Assembly: GCA_902774815.1 (NCBI GenBank)
Contig: CACYJV010000024.1
Span: 1-64,000, forward strand
Length of the DNA: 64,000 nt
Source of the DNA: an uncultured Prevotellaceae bacterium
GTDB lineage: Bacteria > Bacteroidota > Bacteroidia > Bacteroidales > Bacteroidaceae
Direction: 5' to 3'
Of the stretch, positions 26,782 to 35,050 are shown in pieces (the stretch's first letter is position 1; every line of letters starts with the position of its first letter). The position numbers and the translations under genes were made by a program. Below the pieces are notes generated by a model. That model saw only the letters and a program-made list of their open reading frames with translations. It was not told the DNA's origin and did no database searches.

Positions 26782-27624
26782 CTACTTGTCTGTTCTACGT
26801 AGCAGCCGGTATACCCACTTAAAAGGGAAAACCTTTCTGTCCACCACAGTGACGCCTTGAAAGCTATTCAACGTGTGTAACCCTGGTATTCTCCTCACTT
26901 CAGAAAATTCGTTGGTTCGAAACTCTTGTATGCTCAATGCATTCCCATACCATTGATTCGATTCCTGAGCAGGTCGATAGACCTTTCCATTACATTCAAA
27001 GAAATCACCAGCATTTCTGGCAATACATTCTTCGAAAGTATAAACCTTCGGGGCATTCAAAGCATCAATTTCAAGGTTTGAGACCTCCCATCCCTTTTGG
27101 GAGGGGTTTGGAGTAGGTTTCATCCATAGTCTTTTGCCATTCGGTTCAGGCAACTTCGTTGAATAGATCATATTATTATATATAATAGCATCCGTCAACG
27201 GTTCCTTAGAGAGCGTTTTCACATATTGGCATACATCATTCTTTTCGTCATATTCGTAAAGGTCCAACTTCCTCTGCCTGCCCTGCTCCGGATATACAAA
27301 GATTTTTCCATCCTTCCGCATGATAGCAGGAAAACTGAAATGTCTACCAACCAGCACCGCTTTACATGAGACGATGGAATTTCTCTCCATGTCGACAATG
27401 ATCCTGGATATTCTGCCGATATCATCAGCATATCGATAGTCTTCCACCAGCAGTTTCACTTCATTGTCTTTGACTGACACGATAAACGGATCAGCAAACC
27501 ATCTGTCGTGAAATGGATTTGCCGGCCATTGTACACGTAGTTCCTCCCCACCGATAATTCCTTCTAATGAATTATCGACTATTCCTATCCGCCATCGCGG
27601 TCTAATCAATTGCCTTAACGTCAT
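26782..27624 (-). CDS. GINT1-N / five-bladed-propeller-like protein, putative glycosyltransferase accessory
   Basis: A 280-residue protein resembling the N-terminal domain named after glucosamine inositolphosphorylceramide transferase 1, found in bacterial glycan loci. Visible features are NPFHDRWFADPFIVSVKDNE, LLVEDYRY, GKIFVYPEQGR and a final GVTVVDRKVFPFKWVYRLLRR, consistent with a GH43-like propeller of repeated strands. No signal peptide. An in-frame repeat at 27084-27117 adds a TPNPSQKGWEV segment that looks foreign to the fold. The start codon lies 9 bases after palindromic element A. Function uncertain. Confidence 0.55.
   Translation of the reverse strand: MTLRQLIRPRWRIGIVDNSLEGIIGGEELRVQWPANPFHDRWFADPFIVSVKDNEVKLLVEDYRYADDIGRISRIIVDMERNSIVSCKAVLVGRHFSFPAIMRKDGKIFVYPEQGRQRKLDLYEYDEKNDVCQYVKTLSKEPLTDAIIYNNMIYSTKLPEPNGKRLWMKPTPNPSQKGWEVSNLEIDALNAPKVYTFEECIARNAGDFFECNGKVYRPAQESNQWYGNALSIQEFRTNEFSEVRRIPGLHTLNSFQGVTVVDRKVFPFKWVYRLLRRTDK
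27084..27117. repeat. In-frame palindromic insertion encoding TPNPSQKGWEV
   Basis: A CCTCCCATCCC / GGGAGGGG hairpin with flanking TTTGGAGTAGG lies inside the 280-residue protein gene and is read in frame. Peptides of the form TPNPSQKG are recurrent insertions in unrelated Bacteroidota proteins. A related hairpin lies in the pyruvyl transferase gene at 54321-54339. Confidence 0.7.
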
Positions 27625-27633
27625 ATTTTTAAT

Positions 27634-27822
27634 GTCACGCGGATCTCACAGATCCCACAGATTATTTTTAAGATGATGGTTATATCGGTTAGAAGTATAT
27701 TGAAAGTTCACTTTCATATTTCACTAACCAATAGAACATCTTTATTCTTGAATAAAGTTATTTTGCGAGCAAAATGAAATCATCATAAGAACTATCTGTT
27801 TAGATGGTATAGATCTGTGTGG
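27634..27822 (-). repeat. Multi-arm palindromic element A
   Basis: About 189 bp. The outer ends are the degenerate CACGCGGATCTCACAGATC (left) and AGATCTGTGTG (right). Inside are AGATGATG / ATCATCAT arms, a hairpin GGTTAG...CTAACC capped by TGAAAGTTCACTTTCA, a CTTTATTC / GAATAAAG hairpin and ATTTTGCGAGCAAAAT. It lies 5 bases from the stop codon of the GT4 gene and 9 bases from the start codon of the next gene. Confidence 0.85.
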
Positions 27823-27827
27823 TATTA

Positions 27828-28871
27828 TTAACTATAAACCGCCTCGTACTGTTCGTACATTCTCTCTGTTGAAAACCGTTCTTCTGCTACAGCCTTTGCC
27901 TTGCAGCCTTTCCCTTGATGCTCATTTGCCGTAAGAATTGCTTTCACAAGTTCCTCCATATCTTCTGAATGGAAATATGTAACCTCTTTATCGGTAAACT
28001 TTTCCTTCATCCCTGGTATATCGGCACAGACGATTTTTTTCCCATAAAAGGCTGCCTCCACCAAAGCCAGGCAGAAGCCTTCACTGTTTGAAGCCATCAC
28101 AAAAATGTCTATCAACTGCTGATAACGATGTGCCTCAAGCCTTTCACCCATGAACAACACCCGATCATCTACATGCATGTCTTTGGCCTGTTGCATAAGA
28201 GCGTGCATACCTTTTCCACTACCAATAAGTAATAGCTTATAGCACTCAGGCAACCGGCTCAACGCATTGATAACCGAGGATACATTCTTGATAGGAACCA
28301 TTTCGCAAACACATGCCACTAGAGTTCCTGTCTTTTTGAAAAGTCCTATCTGTTGTGTATCCTCCTCATACTGCTGTTGAAGATCTAACGAAACGTGTTG
28401 TTCTATGTCAACTCCATTATAGCACACATACAACTTGTCGTTAGGAATCCAACGGCTATAATATGCTTTGGCATCATTACTGAGCACCGCCACCTTGTCA
28501 AACTTCCTTGCAACCGCCATCGTGTAGTGTCCCAACAAATATCCTGTCACTCGACCTAATGAATAGCGATACTCCGTAAACAGATACGAATGCATCGTCA
28601 CCATCTTCCGTACGCCTTTCAGACGCGATGCATACACCATCGGTCTGAACGAATGTGCATGTACCCAGTCAAAGTTGCTAAAGTCTTCACGCTTCCAGAA
28701 CGAAATGCGCCTTGTCTCACACGCGAACCGCAAAGGATTCTCTCGTTCATCGAAGTAGAACACCACACACTCATGCCCATGTGCCACCATCCGCTCCACC
28801 AAGTTGCGGACAACAATCACCGGCCCTAGTGGTGCCAATGAAGGAACAATGTATGCGACTCGCATTTTCAT
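27828..28871 (-). CDS. GT4-family glycosyltransferase
   Basis: A 347-residue GT-B glycosyltransferase. The N-terminal Rossmann domain has MRVAYIVPSLAPLGPVIVV and a later VHAHSF; the C-terminal donor domain has CVCEMVPIKNVSSVINAL, VLFMGERLEAHRYQQLIDIF and the EX7E-type region NSEGFCLALVEAAFYGKKIV. It adds a sugar from a nucleotide donor to the lipid-linked glycan on the cytoplasmic face. It is bracketed by palindromic elements A (5 bases after its stop) and B (7 bases before its start), so it looks like a separate module. Donor and linkage cannot be read from sequence. Confidence 0.9.
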   Translation of the reverse strand: MKMRVAYIVPSLAPLGPVIVVRNLVERMVAHGHECVVFYFDERENPLRFACETRRISFWKREDFSNFDWVHAHSFRPMVYASRLKGVRKMVTMHSYLFTEYRYSLGRVTGYLLGHYTMAVARKFDKVAVLSNDAKAYYSRWIPNDKLYVCYNGVDIEQHVSLDLQQQYEEDTQQIGLFKKTGTLVACVCEMVPIKNVSSVINALSRLPECYKLLLIGSGKGMHALMQQAKDMHVDDRVLFMGERLEAHRYQQLIDIFVMASNSEGFCLALVEAAFYGKKIVCADIPGMKEKFTDKEVTYFHSEDMEELVKAILTANEHQGKGCKAKAVAEERFSTERMYEQYEAVYS

Positions 28872-28878
28872 TTTTTAT

Positions 28879-29062
28879 GTCACACAGATCTCACAGATCC
28901 CACAGATATTATTTATGATGATTGTTATATCGGTAAGAAGAATATTGAAAGATCACTTTCATATTTCACTAACCAATAGAACATCTTTATTCTGGAATAA
29001 AGTTATTTTGCGAACAAAATGAATCATCTTAATAATCGGCTTAGATGGTATAGATCTGTGTG
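28879..29062 (-). repeat. Multi-arm palindromic element B
   Basis: About 184 bp with ends CACACAGATCTCACAGATC and AGATCTGTGTG, most similar to element A. It shares ATGATGAT / ATCATCTT arms, the TGAAAGATCACTTTCA hairpin and CTTTATTCTGGAATAAAG. Differences from A in the arms largely preserve pairing. Confidence 0.85.
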
Positions 29063-29083
29063 AAATTAAAATATTCGCGTGAA

Positions 29084-29455
29084 CTAAAGAACAATTCGAT
29101 GAATACCATCTTTCATATCATACTCCCCGAAATTCACAAGAAGCCCAAGATGTTTATTCATCAACTTCAAATATGTTTTTGTCTGCTTAAAGAAGATAGG
29201 CTTCAACGCCTCAACGGATTTCAATTCGATGACAACTTGATCTTCAACCATCATATCAAGTCGAAGATTAGTCTTAAGCATATTACCTTTATAGGCGATT
29301 GGCACCTCTACCTGGCGCTCGACCTTTAATCCACGTTTCCCCAATTCATAACATAACGCTTCTTCGTAAACAGACTCTAATAATCCAGGGCCAAGGGCAT
29401 TGTACACATCCCAAACTGCTCCCCGTATCTGATATGTCAATTCATTCTCTGTCAT
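29084..29455 (-). CDS. GxxExxY protein
   Basis: A 123-residue protein with the family-defining GLLESVYEEAL (GxxExxY) motif at about residue 23, then LGKRGLKVERQVEVPIAYKG and RLDMMVEDQVVIELKSVEAL, in which the D...ELK pattern resembles a PDDEXK-type nuclease fold. Family members are known from insertions in 23S rRNA genes and as solitary genes; the role is not established. Here it stands alone between palindromic elements B (21 bases after its stop) and C (11 bases before its start), amid glycosyltransferase genes with which it has no obvious functional link. Confidence 0.92.
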   Translation of the reverse strand: MTENELTYQIRGAVWDVYNALGPGLLESVYEEALCYELGKRGLKVERQVEVPIAYKGNMLKTNLRLDMMVEDQVVIELKSVEALKPIFFKQTKTYLKLMNKHLGLLVNFGEYDMKDGIHRIVL

Positions 29456-29466
29456 ATTTTTGTTTT

Positions 29467-29691
29467 GTCACACAGATCTCACAGATTCCACAGATTTTTT
29501 AAGATGATACGTTTGGATTTATGGAAAAAATGGAAAGCGAGCTTTCACTATTATTCCAATAAATCAAAACCTTTATTCATGAATAAAGTTATTTTGCGAG
29601 CAAAATGAAATCATCATAAGAAAAGATCTCTAAGATGGTTACAATCTATGTACAATAAAAATTATCTGTTTAGATGGTTAAGATCTGTGTG
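29467..29691 (-). repeat. Multi-arm palindromic element C, with doubled right end
   Basis: About 225 bp. The left end is CACACAGATCTCACAGATT. Arms include GTTTGGATTTATGG / AATAAATCAAAAC, GGAAAGCGAGCTTTC, CTTTATTCATGAATAAAG and ATTTTGCGAGCAAAAT. The right side holds two successive right ends: a decayed one near 29625-29650 and an intact one at 29665-29691. The intact end overlaps the 3' end of the neighbouring glycosyltransferase gene and supplies its last residues and stop codon. Confidence 0.85.
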
Positions 29692-30614
29692 CGATTATTT
29701 TTCCGGAAACAAGCGCCAACAATGAGCGCAGCCGGCCAGAGAGTGACACCTAAGACTTTGAGCGTGCGATAATCAAGGTGGCTTAACAGTGTCATTAGCG
29801 AATACCTTAACGCCGCACCGCAAGCCAAATATTCAGCCAAGTACTTCACAGCATCCTTCGGATTCTCCCATAACCGATCACCAAGTTCATTTAGCATCAC
29901 ATAGTTCGAGAAGGTATAATCAATGCACTTCTGACGACTAAACACAGGCACACTCAATCGTTCGGAGGACTCCGTATGGTACACTCTCATCGGTCTGTTC
30001 AGATATCGTGATTGATATCGCCTGGCAACACGATTCCACAACACAGACTCACGTACAAACGACACCTCATCAGCCAACCATTTCCCTTCATTATTAAAGA
30101 TGTCAACCTCCTTAATCACTTCTAGTTTTCTGGATTGTAGATGTTCGCTGGGGTGCTTTTTCGTCCATTCCATCTGGATGTAGTTTGTGTCGATATATGG
30201 ACGATCATCATGATAACTCAGCACCTTTCCGTCTTTCTCTACACAAAGCCCACAAACAACACCAATATCACTCCTACCCTCTTCCTCAATCCGTTTCCAC
30301 TCCTGAGCAAGAATCTCCAGGCAGTCATCTGTCAGCTCATCATCGTCGTCTATGTCCACCATATATGGCGTTTCTACCAAGCCGAAGCCAGCCTTCTGCG
30401 CCCAGTACCGCCCCCGATGCTCCTGTTTGTGGTAATCAATTCTGACAGCACCCTCTTCCTTCAGTTCTTCAACGACTTGCTTAACCCTGTTATCTGTGCT
30501 GTCATCCACGATGAGCCAAACGAAATCCTCATACGTCTGTCTCTTCAAAGACCCATACAGCCGCCTCAGTTCCTCAGGCCGATTGCATGCCGTTGTAAAA
30601 ACAGTGAATAACAT
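29670..30614 (-). CDS. GT2-family glycosyltransferase
   Basis: A 314-residue GT-A glycosyltransferase: N-terminal MLFTVFTTACNRPEELRRLY, WLIVDDSTD, the metal-binding VDIDDDDE (DxD region near residue 96), and a C-terminal hydrophobic stretch that may touch the membrane. ATG 30614 is preferred; a GTG at 30632 lies inside palindromic element D. The last residues RTQILTI and the TAA stop are encoded by the right end of element C, so the original C-terminus has been replaced or trimmed. Specificity unknown. Confidence 0.9.
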   Translation of the reverse strand: MLFTVFTTACNRPEELRRLYGSLKRQTYEDFVWLIVDDSTDNRVKQVVEELKEEGAVRIDYHKQEHRGRYWAQKAGFGLVETPYMVDIDDDDELTDDCLEILAQEWKRIEEEGRSDIGVVCGLCVEKDGKVLSYHDDRPYIDTNYIQMEWTKKHPSEHLQSRKLEVIKEVDIFNNEGKWLADEVSFVRESVLWNRVARRYQSRYLNRPMRVYHTESSERLSVPVFSRQKCIDYTFSNYVMLNELGDRLWENPKDAVKYLAEYLACGAALRYSLMTLLSHLDYRTLKVLGVTLWPAALIVGACFRKNNRTQILTI

Positions 30615-30624
30615 TATTTGGTTG

Positions 30625-30823
30625 GTCGGCACACAGATCTCACAGATCTCACGGATATTAAAATTCTCTTATGATAATATGTTTAGATTTATGGATATCT
30701 GGAAAGCGAGCTTTCATGATTATTCCAGGATATCTAAACCTTTATTCTTGAATAAAGTTATTTTGCTAGCAAAATATAATCATCATAAGAAAAATCTGTA
30801 TGGATGGTAAAGATTTGTGTGAG
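30625..30823 (-). repeat. Multi-arm palindromic element D
   Basis: About 199 bp, ends GCACACAGATCTCACAGATC and AGATTTGTGTGAG. Arms: TTATGATAAT / ATCATCATAA, GTTTAGAT / ATCTAAAC, GGAAAGCGAGCTTTC, CTTTATTCTTGAATAAAG, ATTTTGCTAGCAAAAT. The left end lies 10 bases before the start codon at 30614. Confidence 0.85.
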
Positions 30824-30868
30824 ATATATGACTTCAAGCGTAGTTACCCTAAAGCAGGCTATTACCCC

Positions 30869-31753
30869 TTACTTGCGCAGCAAGTGCAAGTATACCCAAG
30901 TACGAAGTTTGTTGGGCATCAGAACTTGAACGATGCCACGTATGGTGCAGATATAGAGGAAGTAGCCGAATGAGATCAGTCCATGTTTATACATATACCA
31001 GAACACGCGAACCACACTCTTATAGAACTTCAGCCCGCCACGCCTTGCAATCTGGTCCTTACCCGACCGCACATTCACGACGACATCAGGGATATTCTTG
31101 AACTTACATCCATGTTCCATCATGCGCGCCCAGAGGTAATGATCCTCCTGCAAGAAGAACGGCTGGTAATTCCCACTTTTCATCAAGTCAGCCTTCTTGA
31201 AGATAACCGTCACGTGGTTCACAGCACAACGTCCTCGCATCATCCGCTTTATCTCACTGTCCTCCAATGGCAATATACGCTTTGCGATGATGTTCTCAGG
31301 CTCGCCATCGAACTCAGTAATCATGCCGCCCACTAGGCTCAGTTCGGGATCCTCCTCAAAGCATTTCATCTGCTTCTCAAACCGATCTGGCAGACAGATG
31401 TCGTCAGAATCCATTCGCGCTAAGTAGTCATACTTCGCCGCCTCGGCAGCAATCCTCATGGCCTCACCCAGACCCCTATTCTTCTCCTGCGGCAGATAGC
31501 GAATGATAGGTTTCAAGTTTCGAGTATCTTGTTTCAAGTTACCCTCGCCTTCAAGGCAGAGTTGGGGTAGACTTTCAACTTTAACCTTCAACCGTTCAAC
31601 TTCCCTTTCCAGCTCAGCTGGAACAGGCCCGTCAGCCACTATAACTATTTCATTTGGCAGCAGCGTCTGCTGCAACAGACTATCAAGAGCTATCCGCACC
31701 AACTCCGGCACATCACTCTTGTATATCGACATTATAACACTAAACTTCAACAT
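30869..31753 (-). CDS. GT2-family glycosyltransferase
   Basis: A 294-residue GT-A enzyme: FSVIMSIYKSDVPELVRIAL at the start, VIVADGPVP, ARMDSDDICLP (DxD) and FLQEDHYLWARMM, the usual acceptor-loop ED motif; a C-terminal hydrophobic segment follows. A segment of about 12 residues (GNLKQDTRNLKP) between the first strands is encoded by an in-frame 7-bp array at 31510-31544, lengthening a surface loop. ATG 31753 is used rather than a TTG nine bases earlier. It follows the SGNH-protein gene by 24 bp. Confidence 0.9.
   Translation of the reverse strand: MLKFSVIMSIYKSDVPELVRIALDSLLQQTLLPNEIVIVADGPVPAELEREVERLKVKVESLPQLCLEGEGNLKQDTRNLKPIIRYLPQEKNRGLGEAMRIAAEAAKYDYLARMDSDDICLPDRFEKQMKCFEEDPELSLVGGMITEFDGEPENIIAKRILPLEDSEIKRMMRGRCAVNHVTVIFKKADLMKSGNYQPFFLQEDHYLWARMMEHGCKFKNIPDVVVNVRSGKDQIARRGGLKFYKSVVRVFWYMYKHGLISFGYFLYICTIRGIVQVLMPNKLRTWVYLHLLRK
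31510..31544. repeat. In-frame 7-bp array in a GT2 gene
   Basis: Five 7-bp units (GTTTCAA, GTTTCGA, GTATCTT, GTTTCAA, GTTACCC) lie within the glycosyltransferase coding sequence, read without a stop. Further CTTCAAC-type units follow at 31580-31604. Confidence 0.75.
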
Positions 31754-31777
31754 AATATTCAAATAATTCTAACAAGG

Positions 31778-32677
31778 TTATATGTTTCCTTTTACTCTCT
31801 TAATGAAGTCCCTTGTAAAGACCTCAGCCCCTTTGGCATTCAAATGAGTCATATCATAAAAGAGTTCTGGATGATTTGTGAAAGCCGTATCACCATTCCA
31901 GGTAAGCAATCCTAAATCTTTCTGTGACAGCTCACCATTAACTATTTCCCCAAAATTACCTTTATCAATAATAAGCGAGGGCGACATTACAAACAGCAAT
32001 TTAATACTTTTCTCCTTGCAAACGTCTATTATTTTATTCATGTATAGAAGGCATTGACTATTCATCTTTAAATTGCCATTCTCTACTTTGGACAACATCC
32101 CTTTAATCTCTTTTACGTCTAAGGGTCGGTAGCCATTTAAATCTTCAGCTGTTTCTGCAAATCGAGCATTCAACAACCACTCCCAGGTCTTATTATACCG
32201 ATATATATTTGATATTCGTTTTATCTTGTCTATCGGTCCACCTATTGAGTCAATGATATCGTCAATAGGCTTCAGAAACCCATAATAGCAATTAAAGTCG
32301 TTAAGAGATGCCATCCATGTATCTGAGAGTGTAGAATGGGTAACATCCACAACTACTAGTTTTGGGGTACATCTCGTCAAGAATCCCTCCAACACCATCG
32401 CATCATAAATAATGTTCTGACCATCACGACCGGCATTAAAGCAGGACATACCTAATGAATCCTCAAGAATCCTGCAATCATAATGATGATTGGCTGTCGA
32501 TGGACCCAATATCAGCACATCTGCAGTCCGCTTAAAGAATGCCTGCACCGTATTAGTCTGGTTCACACCAACATCTTTCACATTGAGAATAGCATCTTTG
32601 GTGACTGCGCCTATCAGCAGATCACACCCCACAACTATTCCTAATATAATCGCAATAAAAACAATCTTCTTTCTCAT
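31778..32677 (-). CDS. SGNH-fold membrane-anchored protein, likely MBOAT partner
   Basis: A 299-residue protein with one N-terminal membrane anchor (KKIVFIAIILGIVVGCDLLI) and an extracytoplasmic domain. GPSTANHHYDC resembles SGNH block I, AGRDGQNI block II, and the C-terminal MTHLNAKGAEVF supplies the catalytic Asp/His-type motif (DMTHLN). Such proteins pair with MBOAT acyltransferases, as AlgJ/AlgX do with AlgI, to move acyl groups to glycans in the periplasm. The MBOAT gene lies directly upstream (32765-34162). ATG 32677 precedes the anchor. Confidence 0.75.
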   Translation of the reverse strand: MRKKIVFIAIILGIVVGCDLLIGAVTKDAILNVKDVGVNQTNTVQAFFKRTADVLILGPSTANHHYDCRILEDSLGMSCFNAGRDGQNIIYDAMVLEGFLTRCTPKLVVVDVTHSTLSDTWMASLNDFNCYYGFLKPIDDIIDSIGGPIDKIKRISNIYRYNKTWEWLLNARFAETAEDLNGYRPLDVKEIKGMLSKVENGNLKMNSQCLLYMNKIIDVCKEKSIKLLFVMSPSLIIDKGNFGEIVNGELSQKDLGLLTWNGDTAFTNHPELFYDMTHLNAKGAEVFTRDFIKRVKGNI

Positions 32678-32726
32678 CACTACATTGAACAAAAATCTGC
32701 TCTTCTACCCCACATAAATGGAACAT

Positions 32727-32761
32727 GAAACTTGAAACCAGAAACCTAGAACTTGAAACTA
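32727..32761. repeat. 7-bp tandem array between MBOAT and SGNH genes
   Basis: Units GAAACTT, GAAACCA, GAAACCT, AGAACTT, GAAACTA fill the intergenic gap and stop four bases before the MBOAT stop codon. Confidence 0.8.
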
Positions 32762-32764
32762 TAC

Positions 32765-34162
32765 TTAGAACTGAAAATAGATAAACTGTGCTCCGTTCAA
32801 CTCACCTGTATAAAACACATACACTATCAGCAAAGCCATGCTAACAGCCTGCACATAATAGTTCTTTGAATGGAGCAGGTGGATATTCCATCCTTCCTCA
32901 TCTTTCAATTCCTTAAACAGCATAATACCTATTGGCAGAGCTGCCGTCAAAGCCCAAGAGAAGAACAGACCTCCAGATGCAAACACCCTTCCTAACATTC
33001 CAAAGAATTGCTGGAACGTATCACACCTGAACACCATCCATCCTATCGTGCACAACACAAATACTAGCAATATTGAGCAATACTTGGACAGCCAGGAACT
33101 TGAGACCTGAAACTTGGATCTGTATAGTCGGTACCCATACACCAGCACTCCGTGATAACCTCCCCATATCACGAATGTCCAGTTTGCTCCATGCCAAAGT
33201 CCGCTTACAAGGAACGTCACCATCGTATTCCGGAATATCTTCCATTGGGAGCAGCGACTACCTCCCAACGGGAAATAGACATACTCCCGAAAGAATGCCA
33301 TCAATGACATGTGCCATCGGCGCCAGAAGTCACCACAATTTGTCGCGAACAGCGGCCGTTTGAAGTTCTCCGTCACCTTAAATCCCATGATCTGCGACAC
33401 ACCAATGGCCATCTCTGAATATCCACAAAAGTCTGCATAAATCTGGAATGTGTATAACACCGATGCCAATATGATTGTTATCCCACTATGATGATAGTAG
33501 TTGTTAAACACCGAATCCGTATATGGAGTAACCTTATCTGCAATACACATCTTCAGGAACAATCCCCACAACACACGTTTACATCCTTCCAACACCATTG
33601 CGTCATCCCACCTTCGCGCCGTTTTCAATTGGGGAATAAACATATTCGGCTTATCGATGGGGCCCGACATGATTGTTGGGAAGAATGCTACGTATGCAGC
33701 AAAATCAATGAAGTTTCGTTCTGCCTCTATGTTTCCCCTATAGACTTCTACAATATATGAAATCAACTTAAATGTAAAGAAGCTAATTCCAATAGGAACA
33801 ACGATATTGAAAGAGCTCCAATTAGTGTTGATACCGAATAGTCCAAGCGTCGCGGCAAACTGCTCTGTGAAGAAGTTCATATATTTGAAATAGAGTAGCA
33901 TCCCTACTCCAAAGACAGTTCCTATCAACAACAGAGTTTTCCTTGTATTCTCATCTTTACGGGTAATAGTTAGCGAGAGTCCATAAAACACGACTGTTGC
34001 CGCCAACAGCAATCCCACCATCCTCCAGTCCGTCCATCCATAAAAGATATAGGATGCGAATAACACCCATATGTTTTGAATTTTCACAGATCCCTTTGAA
34101 AAAAAATACGGTACAGAAAAAAGGACAAAGAACAATACAAAAAGAATAGAATTAATTATCAT
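32765..34162 (-). CDS. MBOAT-family O-acyltransferase (AlgI-like)
   Basis: A 465-residue polytopic membrane protein with about 11 spans. Family marks are YFFSKGSVKIQNIWVLFASY, FPTIMSGPIDKPNMFIPQL, FADFCGYSEMAIGVSQIMGF, FWRRWHMSLMAFFREYVYFP and the catalytic His in LVSGLWHGANWTFVIWGG. It would carry acyl (often acetyl) groups across the membrane for glycan O-acylation with the SGNH protein that follows. A heptamer array at 33095-33122 is read in frame as KFQVSSSW in a loop after the catalytic span. The start overlaps the arginase-like stop (ATGA). Confidence 0.93.
   Translation of the reverse strand: MIINSILFVLFFVLFSVPYFFSKGSVKIQNIWVLFASYIFYGWTDWRMVGLLLAATVVFYGLSLTITRKDENTRKTLLLIGTVFGVGMLLYFKYMNFFTEQFAATLGLFGINTNWSSFNIVVPIGISFFTFKLISYIVEVYRGNIEAERNFIDFAAYVAFFPTIMSGPIDKPNMFIPQLKTARRWDDAMVLEGCKRVLWGLFLKMCIADKVTPYTDSVFNNYYHHSGITIILASVLYTFQIYADFCGYSEMAIGVSQIMGFKVTENFKRPLFATNCGDFWRRWHMSLMAFFREYVYFPLGGSRCSQWKIFRNTMVTFLVSGLWHGANWTFVIWGGYHGVLVYGYRLYRSKFQVSSSWLSKYCSILLVFVLCTIGWMVFRCDTFQQFFGMLGRVFASGGLFFSWALTAALPIGIMLFKELKDEEGWNIHLLHSKNYYVQAVSMALLIVYVFYTGELNGAQFIYFQF
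33095..33122. repeat. In-frame 7-bp array in the MBOAT gene
   Basis: Units GGAACTT, GAGACCT, GAAACTT, GGATCTG lie within the coding region, giving SKFQVSSSW between membrane spans. The same unit type occurs outside genes at 32727-32761. Confidence 0.65.
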
Positions 34163-35049
34163 ACCAATTTGTCATCTATTACATGCAATAAATCAACACA
34201 GCAAGATAATGATTTATTATTTTTATCCAAAAGAGGATTAAACTCTACAAAATCCATTGAACATATCGGCAGTTCTGTCAAAAACATAGAAAGAAGGGAC
34301 TCCACATCTACTAGATTGATCCCATCCTTTTCTGGAACACCTGTTCCAGGAAATATAAATGGATCTATTACATCTACATCGAAACTAATATGTACATGCT
34401 TAATCCCTTTTTTCCTAACAGAAGAAATGATGCTACTGGCAACTTTACTTGCACCTTGTCTAATAATATCTTGAGACGAATATATATTTAATTTCTTTTC
34501 TTTCGCAAAAAGTAATTCGCCATCATCTAAAGCACGACTACCAACAAAGAAAACATTTTGATGACACACACAATTCTCCGAATATTGAACATCTTTTATA
34601 TCATTTACATCCATATGCCCGAGTCCCATTAAATAAGCCATATGCATACCATGGACATTATGCGTTATCGATGTTTCTTTTGTGTTAAAATCTCCATGAG
34701 CATCGATATAAATAATACCAAGTTCTTTGAACACTTCAGCTACGCCACCTATACTTCCCCAAGAAAGAGAATGATCTCCACCAAATACTAACGGAAAATG
34801 ATTTGCTTTTAAAGATTCCACCACTTGGTTATGAAGATGCTCACATGAGCGTAACACTGAAGTCAAATGCTTCATTTGCGAATTAGTCGACATAGAGTTG
34901 TTGTCACATCTCACATCACCAATGTCACACAAAACATGATGAGTAAATAATGTTTCCAACCCTATCTGTCTTATATAAGCGGGAGCTTGATCCATTCCTG
35001 AAACAGATGCTCCCGCCATCAAAGGCATTCCTATAAAGTCTATATCCAT
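34159..35049 (-). CDS. Arginase/agmatinase-family ureohydrolase
   Basis: A 296-residue cytoplasmic enzyme with all binuclear-manganese motifs of the ureohydrolase superfamily: GGDHSLSWG, YIDAHGDFN, SFDVDVIDP and a late MDFVEFNP. The superfamily hydrolyses guanidino or formimino groups (arginine, agmatine, formiminoglutamate). Its substrate here is unclear. Its location inside the polysaccharide operon, overlapping the MBOAT gene by four bases and 1 bp after the ATP-grasp gene, suggests it prepares an amino-acid-derived substituent of the glycan rather than serving general catabolism. This part of the locus is visibly AT-rich. Confidence 0.88.
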   Translation of the reverse strand: MDIDFIGMPLMAGASVSGMDQAPAYIRQIGLETLFTHHVLCDIGDVRCDNNSMSTNSQMKHLTSVLRSCEHLHNQVVESLKANHFPLVFGGDHSLSWGSIGGVAEVFKELGIIYIDAHGDFNTKETSITHNVHGMHMAYLMGLGHMDVNDIKDVQYSENCVCHQNVFFVGSRALDDGELLFAKEKKLNIYSSQDIIRQGASKVASSIISSVRKKGIKHVHISFDVDVIDPFIFPGTGVPEKDGINLVDVESLLSMFLTELPICSMDFVEFNPLLDKNNKSLSCCVDLLHVIDDKLV

Positions 35050-35050
35050 G

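Noticed and set aside
27634-30823. Intrinsic terminators
   Set aside because: The elements form hairpins but have no T-run following the outer stem, and the genes on both sides appear to belong to one operon.
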